64,000 nucleotides of DNA from positions 5,373,001 through 5,437,000 of the forward strand of contig NC_081811.1 in the NCBI RefSeq assembly GCF_030704535.1. The letters run 5' to 3'. This document shows, in pieces, positions 11,826-24,822 of this stretch. This DNA comes from Vitis vinifera. Taxonomy: Eukaryota; Streptophyta; Magnoliopsida; Vitales; Vitaceae. A program made the translations under genes and the position numbers. Position 1 is the stretch's first letter. Each line of letters opens with the position of its first letter. The notes under the pieces were generated by a model. That model did not search any database. It was not told the DNA's origin and was given only the letters and a program-made list of their open reading frames with translations.

Positions 11826-12215
11826 TATCTTCCAAAACAATTCCAAAAAATAGTTTTTGAAAACAATTTTTAAAAATTATTTTATAATGTTTTGTTAAAT
11901 AAAAGTTTATTTAAAAACATAAAATGTTATTAATTGTTTTTAATATTTTTAAATATGTTTTACAAAATATTTTTTATATCTAATGTTTTATTTTTAACCA
12001 TTCTACATATATTTATATAATTATTTTTTAAAACAACCTTCAAAAATAAGTAAAAATAATAGAAAATAACTCAAAAATATTACCTAAAAACACTTTTATA
12101 TATATATATATTTATGAAAAGAATATAGTTTTTGAATTAACAAACATGTTTTCTTGTTTTTTGGTTTTGGAGAACAGGAAACTATTTTTGAAAATAATTG
12201 TTAAATAAACCCTTA
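11826..12215. mobile_element. AT-rich inverted-repeat element, relic in copy A
   Basis: Shares an ordered series of blocks with 47912-48275, including TTATAATGTTTTGTTAAA, AAAAGTTTATTTAAAAACAT, ATAATTATTTTTTAAAAC and a TTTTGGAGAACA block near its end. It therefore belongs to the same dispersed family. A related relic lies at about 13502-13860 in copy B. Confidence 0.6.
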
Positions 12216-12539
12216 GAGTTTATTGAAAAATACTTTTTAAAACACTTCCCTAAATTAAAAATAAATAAATAAAATAGGACAAATTTTTATTAAATTTTTT
12301 TTTTTGAAAATATATTATTTTAAAAAAATAAATTTAAAATGTTTTTGGGTGTTTTTTAAGAGTATTATATGAAATAGTTGAAGAGACAAATATGCTAAAT
12401 TTTTTTGCATCATATATAAATTACCAAACAAATCTTAATTTTGAAAATAATTAAGAATTATTCTTTCTCTCTCCTGTTAAAAAATTAATGTTCTAGTAAA
12501 ATAATCAGAGTTGGTTTGAAATTCTTAAAAGGGGAAACC

Positions 12540-13860
12540 CCAAAGGAGATTCTTCAAACAAGAAAATTCATTTGGCCAGGCCTTGTTATAGGGAGTGAGG
12601 GATTGGGGAAATCTCTGCTGGGAATTGAAGAGTTTTTATTTTATTTTATTTATTCATTTATTTTTTGCCTAACTACACCACATGATTTTCCCAAATATAT
12701 TTTTCATTTAGACCACCTGAATAAATAGTAAAATATACCAACTATTATAATTTCTCATTTAAATAATAATAATAATAATAATAAAATAATTTAAAATACA
12801 AGTATGATTTTTCTCCACTGTTTTTCCTATTAAAGTTTATCACTATTTAAAATATAAAATAAATGCATAAATGAGAAGGTTAAAAAAAAAATTCCAAGAA
12901 AGTTCAATCAATCATAAATATCCAGCCATTCTTACATGAGTTTTTCCATTCATTTATGATAGAAATTAAAGTATAGTGTTCATCAATTTCAATTTTTTTT
13001 CCAAAAAAAAAAAGTTTTAAAATAAAATATGTTTAATCTAGATATAAATAGAAAAATGGATGATAAAAAAAAGAATAGAAAATAAAAGAAAAGAAAACTT
13101 TTTAATTTTTAAATCAAATTAATGTTTAGTGTAAATAGAAATAGAGAATAAAATAAAAACAAATGTAAAATTAAATTAAAATACAAATAAATATAGTTTT
13201 AATATCTTTTTTCAAATGATTTCAACTCTAAACACATTCAAATAAATAGACCATTGGACAATCGAATGAAAAAAAAAAATGGTCTTAATAAATTTCAGTT
13301 TTCCATTATTTTCCAAAAAAAAAAAAAATTTTAAATAAAAAAACGAAATAGAAATAAGCAAAAATGAAAATAAAAAATAAAAAGAAAAATGAAAATAAAA
13401 TAAAATAAAAATACAAATTTAAGCCCAATAACTTTTTTTTTCTCTCAAAATATAATGGAAGAAAAAACAGAGAATCAAATAAAGAATAAAAAATAGGAAA
13501 TGTTTCAAAAAATAGTTTTGAAAAATAGTTTTTAATAAATGTTTTCTAATGGTATGTAGAATAAAAGTTTGCTTATGAACTTGAAATATTCTGCCTTTTT
13601 ATGTTTTTTTAGAAAAAAAAAAGTATAGTGATTTATTTTCAATCATTCTTTATATATTTTATAATTACTTTTTGAAACAAGCCTAAAAAATTTGAAAATA
13701 ATATAAAAATAACTAAAATACTTATAAGAAAACAATCTATTTTATGTTTCTAAGAAAAAAAACTTTTTGTTTTTTAGGTTATCAAATATATTTTCATATA
13801 TGTTTTTTTTTTACTTAAAAACAAAAAATTGTTTTTGAAAATAGTTTCCAACATATACCT
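12540..13860. repeat. Old tandem segmental duplication, copy B
   Basis: Second copy of the segment at 10600-12220, with the same block order. It opens with the CATTTGGCCAGGCCTTGTTATAG motif (from about 12560) and ends in an AT-rich segment of the same repeat family as 11826-12215. An (AAT)n run lies at 12761-12784. Confidence 0.8.
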
Positions 13861-14374
13861 TTAAGTTATATTCGATTGATAAAATAATATAGAATAAGAT
13901 ATTTATTATATCACATTGCATAGGAAATACATATTTGATATATCTCGAATGAAATATCATGATATATTATATTGAATGGATATGATATAGCAAAACTAAG
14001 TACCTAATGGCATATGTTACCTTTATACTTATATTTAGTTTGTAAAATAAATAAAAATAAAAAATTATTTTTCAAGATCAATATTTGTTTAAAATAAAAA
14101 TCATATTGTATTCTAATATTTACTAAAAAAAACATGAAATTTCTCCTATGACATAAAGAAATTGTTAAATATATAAAATTTAATAAATATTTATTTATTA
14201 ATGATTTTCATGATTAAAATATTTAGAATTTATAAATAAATTTTTTATATTATATTATTCAATATATAATTTTTTATGTATTAAATAATATATGTTAGTA
14301 TTATTTATAATATATTTTATATATATTTTTAGTTTTTTAATTTTCAATCAATTTTTTTTTTCAAAATAAGTAAT

Positions 14375-14407
<33 letters not shown>

Positions 14408-15145
14408 TTATGATTTATGGGATATATATTAGCTTACATCTTTACTTAGAATTAACATATTTCTTAATTTAAAATTAACATATCTAATATAAAAAATATA
14501 TAAATAAAAAAATGAATAATATATTTCACCATTTATCATTTCTCGTATTTAATTGGATATAAAATAAGTGAAATATTTTATCATATCCCGTTAGCAATGA
14601 AATATAGACTCTTTTAACTAAAACCATGGAACGTGAACAAGCACGTGAGCGTTTTGTAGTAGCCTAATAAAATTTTTCTTCATCCATTCTTAAATTTTTT
14701 TCACATTTTTTTAGATAGAAATTAAAGATTTTAAAGTGTTTAAGTTTATTCTATTATATATTTTTTTACCAGGATTAAATAAATAATAATAATAATTAGA
14801 AAAAAGAAAAGAAAAAAAGAATAGGGCCTCTTCTTTGGTTTGACTTTCAAGGCAAATTCTGTCCGGTTCTTCTCCTTTATGAACATGACCCCGTCGGTAA
14901 CAACTGTAGGTGGGCCCAGAAAAATACCCACCTAATATCTGAATGCATTGTAGCTTTTAGTAGAAGCCAAACAATCCAACAAAAATACTTTTTCAAGGGA
15001 AAAAAGAATTTATAAAAGTAGTACATTAATTTATTTTCTTGGAGGAAAGTTGATGGTGCATGCCAGCAGTTTTAGAGTGAACGGCCCAGATGGAGTTTGG
15101 AGAGATCCAATCTGATCTATCTGATCTATCTGATCTAGGTCATAA
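13861..15145. other. Very AT-rich spacer
   Basis: Extreme AT content to about 14600 with many short palindromic TATA/ATAT runs. I see no coding potential. From about 15105 a short CTGATCTAT repeat (three units near 15112-15137) precedes the next gene. Confidence 0.5.
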
Positions 15146-15316
15146 ATGAATGGTTACTTAATATTGTATGATTCATTAAGTCAGCAGTGGCCCGTGGTTA
15201 TAAAAGAAGAAAAATTATGTGGGAAAGGCCAATACTACCTGCAAGCCTGCGACCCATGTTCTGAATCTCTATTTATTTCAAGCCATAACAGCTACTCTGG
15301 GCTATCTCTAGAGCGA

Positions 15317-17931
15317 ATGGCAAACACCATGAGAATAGCCGTGGAGGAGTTGTTTGTGGTTTTTTTCATGGCAAATGTGCTTATGTTCTGTGTTTCTTTT
15401 GCAACTGGAAAGCAGAATATGTCGGCAGTTGGAGACCCAGGAATGGCGAGAGATGGGCTGAGAGTAGCATTGGAAGCTTGGAACTTCTGCAATGAAGTTG
15501 GCAGTGAAGCTCCTGGCATGGGGAGCCCAAGAGCTGCTGATTGTTTCGATCTCTCAAGTAAGCTCAACCACAAAAGAATCAAAAGAGTAAAGAGAAGTGG
15601 GCGTTCATTATTTTACCTTTCCCCTGCATCAGATCAGCAAAACCTGCATTTTTTTTTTCTTTCCTTGATAAAGTTTACAGTATTCTCAAAAGAGTATTTG
15701 AGTAAATGCCTTCATTATTAGCTTCCATTTATTTGAGTTAATGTTCTAAATGCCAAAAGGTATTTGAACAAATTTTAATTACTGATACTAACTTTTCTTG
15801 CTCTGTATGAATGGGTCAGGTTCTTCTCTGAATCACATGGTGACAGAAGCTGATAACAAGCTAGGGGTGGGAAAGCAATTTCCTGGGTTGAGCCCTGGAG
15901 CTCTGAACAACCCGGACCTTTATGCAGCACAGAAGGAGCTGTATCTGGGTTCTTTATGTGAAGTTGCAGACACCCCAAAGCCATGGCAATTTTGGATGAT
16001 TATGCTGAAAAATGGCAACTATGACACCAAGTCTGGTCTGTGTCCCTGGAATGGGAAAAAGGTACCTCCTTTTGGTCAAGGAAATTTCCCTTGCTTTGGA
16101 CGTGGGTGTATGAATCAACCCCTCTTGTATCATCAACAAACATATTTATCAGGGGATGGTACAATGAGAGGAAGTTTTAATGGAACTTATGATTTGGGTT
16201 CTGATATTGGGGGTGGGCTCAATGGCATCTCTTTCTTTGAGGTTGTTTGGGAGAAAACAGTTGGTGTTGGAAGTTGGGTATTTAATCATAAGCTCAAAAC
16301 TTCAAAGAAGTATCCCTGGCTGATGCTGTACCTCAGGGCTGATGCAACCAAAGGCTTCTCTGGAGGGTATCATTATGACACCAGAGGAATGCTCAAAATT
16401 GTAAGTAGAAACTCGCTACAGTCTAGTATTTCTTGGTAAATAATTCAAAACCCCATTTAGATTTTTTTTTTTTCTACTCCTCTTCAATGGCCAAGACTTA
16501 AAAAAAAAAAACAAAAAAAAGGAGAAAAAAGAAAAAGGATAGAACCAATTCTCTTTTCCTAGAAGTTTTTGTGATGATTAGATAGATCTTCTCTTCCTAA
16601 CTTCTTCTGAAAAATTGATCCTTTGATAAAATACAGATAGAAGTCCCCACACGGACAGCTAACTGGTTTCCTCTAATCTCAACCAAAGCTGATTTCATTT
16701 CAATTATAAATTTGAAGACAGGGCAATGCATTATTAATTAGTAAATTTTCATTGTCTTTTTTGCATGAATTGAATAATGACATGGTCTTTCTGAACCGAA
16801 ATCTATATACTTATCCCATCAAACATATGTGCCCTTTTTTTTTCTCCCCTTTATTGTAGTTTAGAATTTTCAACTGGGTTGGTTTCAACTGGTACATAGT
16901 CTACATGAAACAGATAGACAGATCCAGTGAAGGTCCTAATGTTATATGGTTTTTAAATAATGGAGTAGACAAGCCCTACATTTGAGGTTTGGTGACACAT
17001 TTCTTTGTATTATTTTACATTATCATGTATCAAGTAGGATCGGAAAAGGGCAAAAAAGAAGAAAGAAATGGACATTTCCCAATTTGGAGTCCATCTAGTT
17101 TTCAATCTATTGTTTCTCAACTACTTTTAGGTAATTGAAGAATGTTAGAGCCTGTCCATTGTCTACTCCATATTCCGTTACTTACAAGTTGAGTTGATTT
17201 TCAGCTTCCAGAGTCACCTAATTTCAAGGTCAGAGTGTCTTTGGATGTGAAGCAAGGGGGAGGGCCCAAGAGCCAATTCTACCTTATAGATATTGGCAGT
17301 TGCTGGAAGCACAATGGTGAGCCCTGTGATGGCGACGTGGTCACAGATGTAACCAGATACTCTGAGATGATCATAAACCCTGCAACTCCTGCATGGTGTA
17401 GCCCCAAGGGCCTGCAGAACTGCCCTCCATACCATATCACTCCAAACAACACAAAGATTCACAGGAACGACACAGCCAATTTTCCATACTCAGCTTATCA
17501 CTACTACTGTGTTCCTGAGACTGCCCAGTATGCAGAGAAACCTTTCAGCACTTGTGATCCTTACAGCAATCCACAGGCACAAGAGTTGGTTCAGTTGCTG
17601 CCTCACCCCATATGGGCAGAGTATGGCTATCCCACCAAACAAGGGGATGGTTGGGTTGGTGATGCCAGGACTTGGGAGCTTGATGTGGGTGGGCTTTCCA
17701 GTAGGCTCTACTTCTATCAGGTCAGTAATATGTAAACATCTCATAGAAAAGTTGTCATGGACTTATCTGATTGATACCCTTCTTCTGTTGCAGGATCCAG
17801 GAACCTCTCCTGCTAGGAGAATATGGACATCCATTGATATGGGGACCGAAATTTTTGTTACTGACAAAGAAGAAGTTGCGGAGTGGACTCTCAGTGATTT
17901 TGACGTTATCCTCACATCTCCAAATCCATAA
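15317..17931 (+). CDS. Secreted plant-conserved protein of unknown function
   Basis: Four exons (15317-15557, 15820-16400, 17205-17720, 17794-17931) give 491 aa. All junctions are GT-AG and in phase, and a textbook branch-point TACTAAC precedes exon 2. The ATG at 15317 is chosen because it places a basic start and a hydrophobic stretch (about residues 9-30) as a signal peptide. An upstream in-frame ATG at 15146 would bury it. The mature protein is rich in Cys, Trp, Gly and Pro (for example WQFWMIMLKNGNYD near residue 125), contains several N-glycosylation sequons such as NGT and NDT, and has no catalytic motif I know. It looks like a full-length member of a land-plant family now labelled only as a domain of unknown function (possibly DUF7705, unverified). 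Probably apoplastic or endomembrane. Confidence 0.85.
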
Positions 17932-20900
17932 ATCAAGTTTCTTGATTTTTTTTTCCTTTTTCCCATTGATGTTTTACTTATTCTTTCTCTCAAGTTAAAC
18001 AAGAGGAAGAAAATGCCTTCTGTGATTCCCACAGATACAAACCTTGGGATGGGGAAGCTGAACAGGCCGAAAAGGGCAGGGCTTCATCATCCATGAGGCT
18101 TACATGTAACAATATCAGTTCAAAGAATCCAAAGGAATGGATTTTTAGCTTTGATCCCAAACTCAATGGAAAGCTTGATGATTTACATTACATGAACATC
18201 TCCGAATTATTCAAAATGGAAGCTAATATTTTCTGAGACAGTGATGCCTGGGGAAAATGGTTCCAGGCAACTTGTAACTGGAATCAATAAGCTAGACTCT
18301 GTTTAATGTTTTGAATCTCTGGACCACATCAAAGGAGGAAAAAGAACAAAAATAGAAGTTTAAAGAAAAAGCAATGTGTGTTTGACATCTGCAATACATG
18401 CAACAAACAGTTAACATCAAGTTAGTTAGGATGTGGGAAAAAGATATTCTTACAACCATGTGGGTTGAGCACCTAACTTGTACCAAATTTTTAATGTCAA
18501 CTTGACAGATGATCATCCACAGAGGCAGAAACCTCCTGTTTTGTAATAAAATGAGAAGGGGGGATGTTCAATTGTCCTGATAGGAGATCCTCAAAGATTT
18601 TTATGTTCTCCTTGCATGTGATATCCCACTTCTGAGGTCTGTGTTGACTCTTGTCCATGCATGAAACACACCCTTTTGTCAACCTTCCAACAAAAAGATG
18701 GAAGTAATTTGGATGTTAGGTGAACCATTGTTGAGTAAAAATGCTAAAAATTCTGGATATTTGTCCAGAGGCAAGAAATAGAAAACACTGCCATACTAGA
18801 ATCAAGTGTCCGCACATGTCCCACCTGGATTCCAAGTTGCTTCCGCCCTTGCCCATCGGAATTCAGCTTGATTTTCAACTGACGATCTGATTATGGCAAT
18901 AGCTAGGAGAAAATATAGTTTTTTGCAGGAAGGTTGCATGCTGGAAACTTTGGCAGACATGATAGTTTCTGGTGAGTGCAGAGATGGGTGGTTTAAGGTT
19001 GGTCTGGGGCATCCATTTGCTATATGTACACTGAAGTCATTTCCTTTTCAGGGACCTATTGCTAGGCTGTTTTGCTAATCACCCAAGGTAAAGAAAGAAA
19101 GGAAATAATAGCAATAATGGGATGGATTCAGAGTAGTGGTAGTACGGTACTGGAAGGATTGCAGTACAGTCCACACTTAGTACAAGCAAAATGGGTAGTA
19201 CATTATGAAGTGGTCAAACTAGAATGTGATAGTACAAGGGTGTACTATTCCCCTCCTCTCCTTCCTTTTGGGGAATACGGCTTGCACAGTAACACATCTG
19301 TGCATAAAAAGAGTACTTTGGTGGTTTGGAGATGAAGGAGATGATGTAGAGACAGAGGGGAAGAAGGTGGGCTTGAGATTGAAGCGCGAAAACACAGTAA
19401 AAACAAGGTAAAAGTAAATGGAGACAAGAGGAAGACGGGGACGAGGTAGTGCATGGATGGAACTATTAACAGAAGAATGTTAAGCTGTTTTTGCTCTACC
19501 CATGCACTGCCTCTTCCCTGGCTCTGTCTCTCCTTTACTCCTCCCTTTTTCTTTTTCTTTTATTGATCTCTGTGTATTAAATTATTAATCATACTCTGCT
19601 TTTAGATTTTGGAACTTCCATGAAATTGAAATGTATTCAAAGTTCAAATCCCTTCTTCTCTACACATGTAGAATAGAAGGTTTGGTTAGTAATTTTAGGA
19701 GTCCAGACAAAATTGCCTCCCACAAGTATTGTCACTGTGGTTCATCAAATCTCATCCCCAGAACACTCATTCTCACACACAGCGCATTTCACATGCCACC
19801 CATGATGCACAAGATACTTGACAAAATAACAACTTTCCTGATTAATCACCCCCAACAAAGGATCTGTGTTGCAGAGGGAAACAGACCCCTTCTCATATCT
19901 GTGGAGGGCTTCCCTCCACGTGTCATTCCCAGTTGGCTCGACACCAACAATATCACCTTTTTGAGATTGTTTTACGATCAAAATAGTTCTCTCTTATGCT
20001 TCTTTTGAATTGGATACTGTGGATGGGCACAAGGAGAAACTAAGACAGGCACAGGCACACTCGCGGGCTCAACCACAATTGAATGAATAGATGGCCAGTG
20101 ACACAGCAGACTATGAAATGGGCAGGGGCCATTCTGTTTGGGTTTGAAGCTTGGGCTCTCTTATCATTTTATTGAAATGGGCTCCTTTCTATGATCCACG
20201 CAGAAAATGTGTCAAATTCAAGGCGGCCCGGCCAGTTCTATGCCAAGGGAACAGATCTATACACTGTACAGCGTTTGGGCTGGATGGTGCCTCAGCATCC
20301 ACTACCGGGGATGATCATGGGTCCAATGATGCCAAAATGGATAGCAAAGAAAAGGGTTTTGTGCAGGAAGGAACTTTTTTTATACTAGACTGGCTTTTAT
20401 TTGTTGTAATCTTGTATTACTTTTGGTCTAATATAACAAAACTTTCTGAAAATATACAAGCAATGTTGTGATGCTTTCTGTTTATTATGATGAACCTTCT
20501 TGGGACTCTTTATTATGTCTTATTAGATGCCCAGGACCAATAATAATACCATTTTGAAATAGGTGAGACATTAATAGTAGATCATTTTCAGCAGCAACTC
20601 AGGTTTCAGACATCCATAAACATGGTGTAACCAGGTGGTTGCTTGATACACTCTTCAGCACATTTCTCATTCATCATACTAAATCAAGAAACATCTGATA
20701 ACCAAGTGAAACATGGGATGTTATATTTTGGGAATCAGAGTTCTCCAAATTTGGAAGTTTTATCCTTCTGAAATGCAGTCACTAGCAATTTCTGATTTAC
20801 AATTGAGAAGAGATCATTACCCTGACAACATACTAAAAGTTCTAAATAAGAAAAACCAATGCACTAACCATAGTCCAGCTGTAATGTTCATTGCTGAGCA

Positions 20901-22437
20901 TGAGCTGAATTAAGAATCAACTGCTTTGATGAATGGTTATTGACCCCACTGATCACTTTATGTCCAATTGAACCAGCAACCTGTAATCACATACTCAGCA
21001 AGATCAGAGAATCAATGTACTCCAAATTGCTTTTAGTAATAATAACAGACCACAAAAAGACAAGTAGAGAGCCAAACTACATAGAATTTTGCCCATTTGC
21101 TATGGCAACTATTTTGCAAATGTTGATAGCTTCGTCAGTTAAGAGGTGGAAATGTAATATTCCTTTTTTCCCTGCAGTGTCAACCAAAAACCAAAACTCT
21201 TACTTCAACCCTAAACTTGTTAGAAGTATGATGGTAAGAGAATCATTTACTTCAGAAGCCCAACCAAGGAATTTGGAACATCAATTTGGAAGAGATGATG
21301 GAAGCAGGAGTATACATAGGCTTATAAACAGTGGAAAGCCATCTTAGAGGTTTAAGTTTGTTTCCTGCAATCTATTTTTCAAAAACAACATATATGGGTT
21401 GATGATGATGTTCCAAACTCATTTTCAATTTGTTCAATAGATTGCTTCTGGGAGAAAAAAGAGGAGTCATCTCCATTTTCTTCGGCATGTTTGTGGAGGA
21501 TCACTGCAAACCGATTTCCCTGAATATTCATAATTCCTATTTATTACATACACAGTTAGCTTACAGGCTACAGCATGATAGATACAAAAGAACAGGGAGC
21601 AACAAAGGATGGAAGAAAGGCCAAGAAGGATGCAGGAGAGGTGGTGAGAAAAGACAGATGACCCTGATTCAACTAAACATAGGGTCATCTGCAGAGGGGG
21701 AAGGTGCAGCAGGACTCATGTAGCCAACTGCAAACCATCCAGAAAAAGGTTTATGGAGTTGAATTGAGTTAAGACAGATGCTTCACGAAAAATAGAAACT
21801 TTCCAGACTTTGAGTATTCTGTGATTATGCAGGATAAAAATACTGTTTTTCGGAACACAGTTGACAATCCAATGTAAAAACTGCATTTTGATGACTCTGC
21901 AGATGTTTCAGGCCAAAGTGAATAATAGGGGTCAGGGACTATAACTTTAGAAGATTTCGGTTTAATTCTAAAGAGATTTTAGACAGAAATACAATCAGAA
22001 ACCCAATGATGTAACAATTCCCTGATGCTGTGTTTGGTTGCTGAGAACTGGAGGAAAAGACAAGAAAATAAAAGGATGACCACAGCCATATATTTTCCAA
22101 ATCTGGATCCTTGAGAAACAGAAAAACAACAAATCAGAAATTCATGGAAGATCTCAAATTTTCTCAACAACCAAAAGTAGCTCCAATGCTTTGACCTGAA
22201 GAGATGAATCGGAGAAAGCCCTAAAACAATATATGCCAAGATGTTTAAACAAACAGCAGAGAGAACCATAATCAAGCTGTCATTAGAATCATTCATGGGA
22301 TGCAGAATATAAGATGATGAGAATTGATAAATAAAAAGGAAAAACAGGAGGTACCCAGATGCATAAAGCATCCAATAAGGCAAATGGTGCAACAAAATTG
22401 AAAGTCTCTGCCAATAATTGGTAAAGAGATTGCATAC
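17932..22437. other. Spacer, 4.5 kb, no supported gene
   Basis: The first few hundred bases are likely the 3' UTR of the secreted-protein gene. The remainder has only short open frames. A stretch at 20150-20470 has two overlapping plus-strand frames (106 and 65 codons) with balanced base composition, but no recognisable domain. Part of 21980-22430 may contain the second exon of the MYB gene on the minus strand. Confidence 0.4.
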
Positions 22438-22727
22438 TTGTGATCTTGGTCGGTCCAACACTCGAGTTGAACGCAGGGCTGAGCCTCACCCAGTTTATGA
22501 TCCATTTCACCAGACTCGATGAACTGCAAATCCTGCAAGAGAATAACATAATGTTTCTCAACCTCCTCCGCACTCTTCCCTCCCACCATGGCTGCCACGA
22601 CCTTCCACCGATCTGGGTCTCGTTCATCCACCACTGCCAGAGCTAGCTCAAACGACTTGTTCTCCTCCCAACTCCATTCACACAAAACATTTGGAAAATC
22701 ATCCATACCACCCACGGGCCTCTGCAA
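22438..22727 (-). CDS. RADIALIS-like single-repeat MYB (SANT) protein, 3' end unresolved
   Basis: Minus-strand first exon of 96 codons plus two bases, ending at a GTATGC donor (22437-22432). It encodes one MYB/SANT repeat with the RADIALIS-like pattern: W-x-W-EENKSFELALAVVDE, DPDRWKVVAAMVGGKSAEEV, then KHYVILLQDLQFIESG. The regularly spaced Trp residues and the VGGKS turn are diagnostic. Plant RADIALIS-like proteins are small nuclear factors that compete with larger MYBs of the DIVARICATA type. The start may be at 22727 or at the ATG seven codons later (22706). After the repeat the exon continues for about 28 residues to WTDQDHK. The following exon should lie between about 21980 and 22350 but I cannot choose its acceptor. 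One candidate follows TTTTCCTCCAG near 22045. Confidence 0.75.
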
Positions 22728-24822
22728 CCCCTTCCCTATCCCTTTTGATTTGATTTTATTAGGAAATTAAGGAAGGCCCAATCATTCACTCACATTCTAG
22801 TACTCATCGAAACAAAAATCATTGGGGGAGAATCTTTTCTGGGACTCTGTTTGATTCTCTCCTTTATCAGATTCTAGAAACCCCGTGTTTGTGGAGGGTG
22901 TCAGATAAACTACTACCTGCAAATATTTTTCTGTTTTCCCCTTTGTTTTTTGTTTTTGTTTTTCTCCTCCCTATTCCACTTATATGATATACCCACAAAG
23001 CTGTCAGTCATACGATCACAGAAAACACCCTAAAATTTTTGAAATTTTAAAGCCATGGTCATATAATTGGAAAGTAAATATCCCATAACAGACAACCAAA
23101 TCCACCATTCACAGTTTGTTGCCAAAGCCAGAATCCGGATCTCATTAAACATTTCCTTTTTACCAATTCTAGCTGGATCCCAATTGGTTTTGGATCCGAA
23201 ACCCTGGCATCACATTCAAATCTGAGGTTAGTAAGTCTAATAATGGAAAAGAGCCGACAATTTTTTTTTCCCAAGCAACTTTAATTAGCATTTTCTAGCT
23301 TGCAAGACAAGAAAGAGACCCTTGTGGGTGGGATTGATTGCCCATTCCCTTGATTTTTCTAGGTTATCAAGCAATCACAACAAGGTCATTTTCAAAGACT
23401 TTTTCTTGGGTTGGAAAAGACTCTGAGAGGTAAAAGAAAATGAATCAATGGCTCCAAACTGTTCAAAAGAAAACTTTATTTTCCAGTTTTCCGCATTGGC
23501 TGCGTCAGCAAGTGAAAATTAGTCTAATCATCTCAAATTTCTTTCCAATTTTTCTCTTCCTTCCATTAAGTTATTCGGGTAGGATTAGCCTTTTTGTTAG
23601 ATACTGTTCACCTGTCTCCTTCAATCCGGACATTTTCGGACCCAGTCGGATTTGCATCATATCTCTGGGCTTTGCTCATCCCCTCATCTACGTCTCTCTC
23701 TTTATTCAGTCATATTCCTATCCAATCTGAAACAAGTCGTATGGGTGGGGGTTTTAGCTCTCTATAATTTTAATTTTTTTAATATTTTGTTATTAGTGCG
23801 GTGAGACAGAAAATGGACAACTCTTATAAATAAAAGGGAGATTCATGCCCACGATGGATCTGTTCTAGAAGGCGTTGGAAAGGCACTATTTTCCTCCGGT
23901 CGTGGATGATGGCCATGGGATATAAATTCCTCTTCCTTTTTTGCTTACACGATACGACTTTCCCGGTGTGTATCCTTCTAGAAATGGAGCATCCTATGCG
24001 TGGAGAAGGAGCTCTTCCTCAAAGGTCAATGGTGGATAATTCTACGGCAGGATTATGTGATGAACACCTTGACCATCTTGATGTAAGACCAAGGCCCCAT
24101 GTGATAACACCTTACCTTATTCGTGTGACACGTTTTATCCATGATTACTCTCACGTTTAAAGCACGTTGCATGTCGTATCTATGATTACTTTCATGTTAA
24201 AAACTTAAAACACGTTGCATCGTGACTGCCTAGGATGTTGCACCCACAATTGCCTAGGACAAGCGAGGTCGGAGGGTAAATTTTGTGATTGTAACATGAT
24301 CCATATTCATTATCATGGTTAAAGAGTTGCCTCAAACGGATCATTTGCACCCGAATTGTAGTGCTTAATAGTAGGGATCGCAATTCATGTTGGTAGATGT
24401 CATGTAACTTATTTAATAATTAGGTTGAAGTTCTTCTTATTTGAGTCAATATTATTAACCTCATCAACTGTACTTATGACTTGATTGAATGCATATTAAC
24501 ATGAATTTGATCGAAGCACGGTTATATTCAACCAAAGCTCGTGAAAAATATATCAAATTAAAACCGAATGAACAAATTGTATCTTACTTTGCTAACCCTA
24601 GTTAGACTTAAATCATGACAACAAAAAATTACAGTTGGGTAGGAATCTAAATTGGATTAGCTTTATTTCTTACCAATACAAGGGCCCCAATTGATTATGC
24701 AGCAAAGTGCTCTAAATGGGACCCGTGCCCACATCAATTACCGGTTAAAGTTAGTAGGCAGATTCCACAAGCTAGGACAAAATACAATAATTCCAAGCCT
24801 AAAAAATATGGGAGACTGAGAC
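22728..24822. other. Spacer without recognised genes
   Basis: Contains the promoter side of the MYB gene (a pyrimidine-rich patch at 22915-22975) and the region downstream of the release-factor gene. Near 24130-24225 a short direct repeat includes AGCACGTTGCAT/ACACGTTGCAT and ATGATTACTxTCA. Otherwise nothing recognisable. Confidence 0.4.

Larger units (their letters stand above)
10600..12220. repeat. Old tandem segmental duplication, copy A
   Basis: Copy A shares an ordered series of blocks with copy B (about 12540-13860): the ATCTGCTGG-AATTGAAGAG block, CAAATATATTTTTCATTTAG, AAATAGTAAAATATACCAAC, TTTTTCCTATTAAA, AAATTTAAGCCCAATAAC and the AT-rich inverted-repeat-like segment at its end. Copy A is longer because it carries extra insertions, including the small element at 10937-11055. 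Divergence is high, so the duplication is old. Confidence 0.8.

Noticed and set aside
15146-15316. Upstream ATG as start of the secreted protein
   Set aside because: It would add 57 residues without a signal and bury the hydrophobic signal peptide that begins after 15317.
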